From Trichobilharzia regenti (lineage: Eukaryota; Platyhelminthes; Trematoda; Strigeidida; Schistosomatidae): a DNA stretch of 64,000 nt. Under the pieces are notes generated by a model. It had not been told where the DNA came from, ran no database searches, and saw only the letters and a program-made list of their open reading frames with translations. The stretch is from positions 62,001-126,000 of the forward strand of contig CALYDD020000414.1 of the NCBI GenBank assembly GCA_944472135.2, read 5' to 3'. Both the position numbers and the translations under genes were made by a program. Of this stretch, positions 63,891 to 64,000 are shown in pieces (positions within the stretch are counted from its first letter, which is position 1; every line of letters begins with the position of its first letter).

Positions 63891-64000
63891 AATAATATCA
63901 TGAAATATCTCATTTAAGTATACATTGAGAGATTCTCTCTTTTACTTATAACCAAGCATCTACGTAATCAGTCGACAACTTAGGATAATTAGGAGAGAGA

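Overview
The window looks like genomic DNA from a schistosome (Schistosoma or a close relative). The evidence is hammerhead ribozymes of the schistosome satellite/SINE type, Penelope-like elements (PLEs), RTE-like and CR1-like LINEs, Merlin-type transposase remnants, and very small exons in long repeat-filled introns. No species assignment is possible. No bacterial or viral genes are seen. All probable host coding sequence is on the + strand.

Left part (1-15906): a tandem array of long units. Unit 1 is 8030 bp, unit 2 is 5021 bp and unit 3 is cut off at about 15906. The length difference between units 1 and 2 is almost entirely one roughly 3-kb RTE-like LINE inserted in unit 1, flanked by a 13-bp target duplication, with the empty site intact in unit 2. 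Each full unit carries short exons of 39, 72 and 30 nt, all of phase 1-1 with strong splice sites. They encode a Cys-containing peptide, a Thr/Pro/Glu-rich mucin-like peptide and an acidic peptide. A 24-nt acidic exon is a weaker candidate. This is the architecture of schistosome micro-exon genes. The window appears to begin inside the array.

Middle and right (20999-60801): a split gene for an M13 (neprilysin/ECE-like) zinc metallopeptidase. I traced 17 exons by hand. Sixteen, from 25849 to 60801, form an unbroken phase-compatible chain that includes micro-exons of 20 and 22 nt. They hold the DPCxDFYxYAC signature (first exon), the HExxH zinc site (50488-50672) and the third-ligand Glu motif (60736-60801). 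The last exons, with the C-terminal His/Arg and Cys, lie beyond the window, as do the signal/transmembrane exons. One link, between 21184 and 25849, is unresolved. The first M13 exon is entered in phase 1, exactly matching the repeated exons upstream, so the array could encode a repeated stalk of the same protein. That is an inference needing transcript evidence.

Introns are packed with mobile DNA: several PLEs (four flanked by inverted terminal repeats), many fragments of one RTE family, a 3'-truncated RTE-like LINE on the - strand, two CR1-like fragments, tRNA-headed SINEs (some with intact hammerheads, two arranged as fold-backs), a U6-like sequence abutting a tRNA-Arg-like sequence, and two large palindromes of unknown origin.
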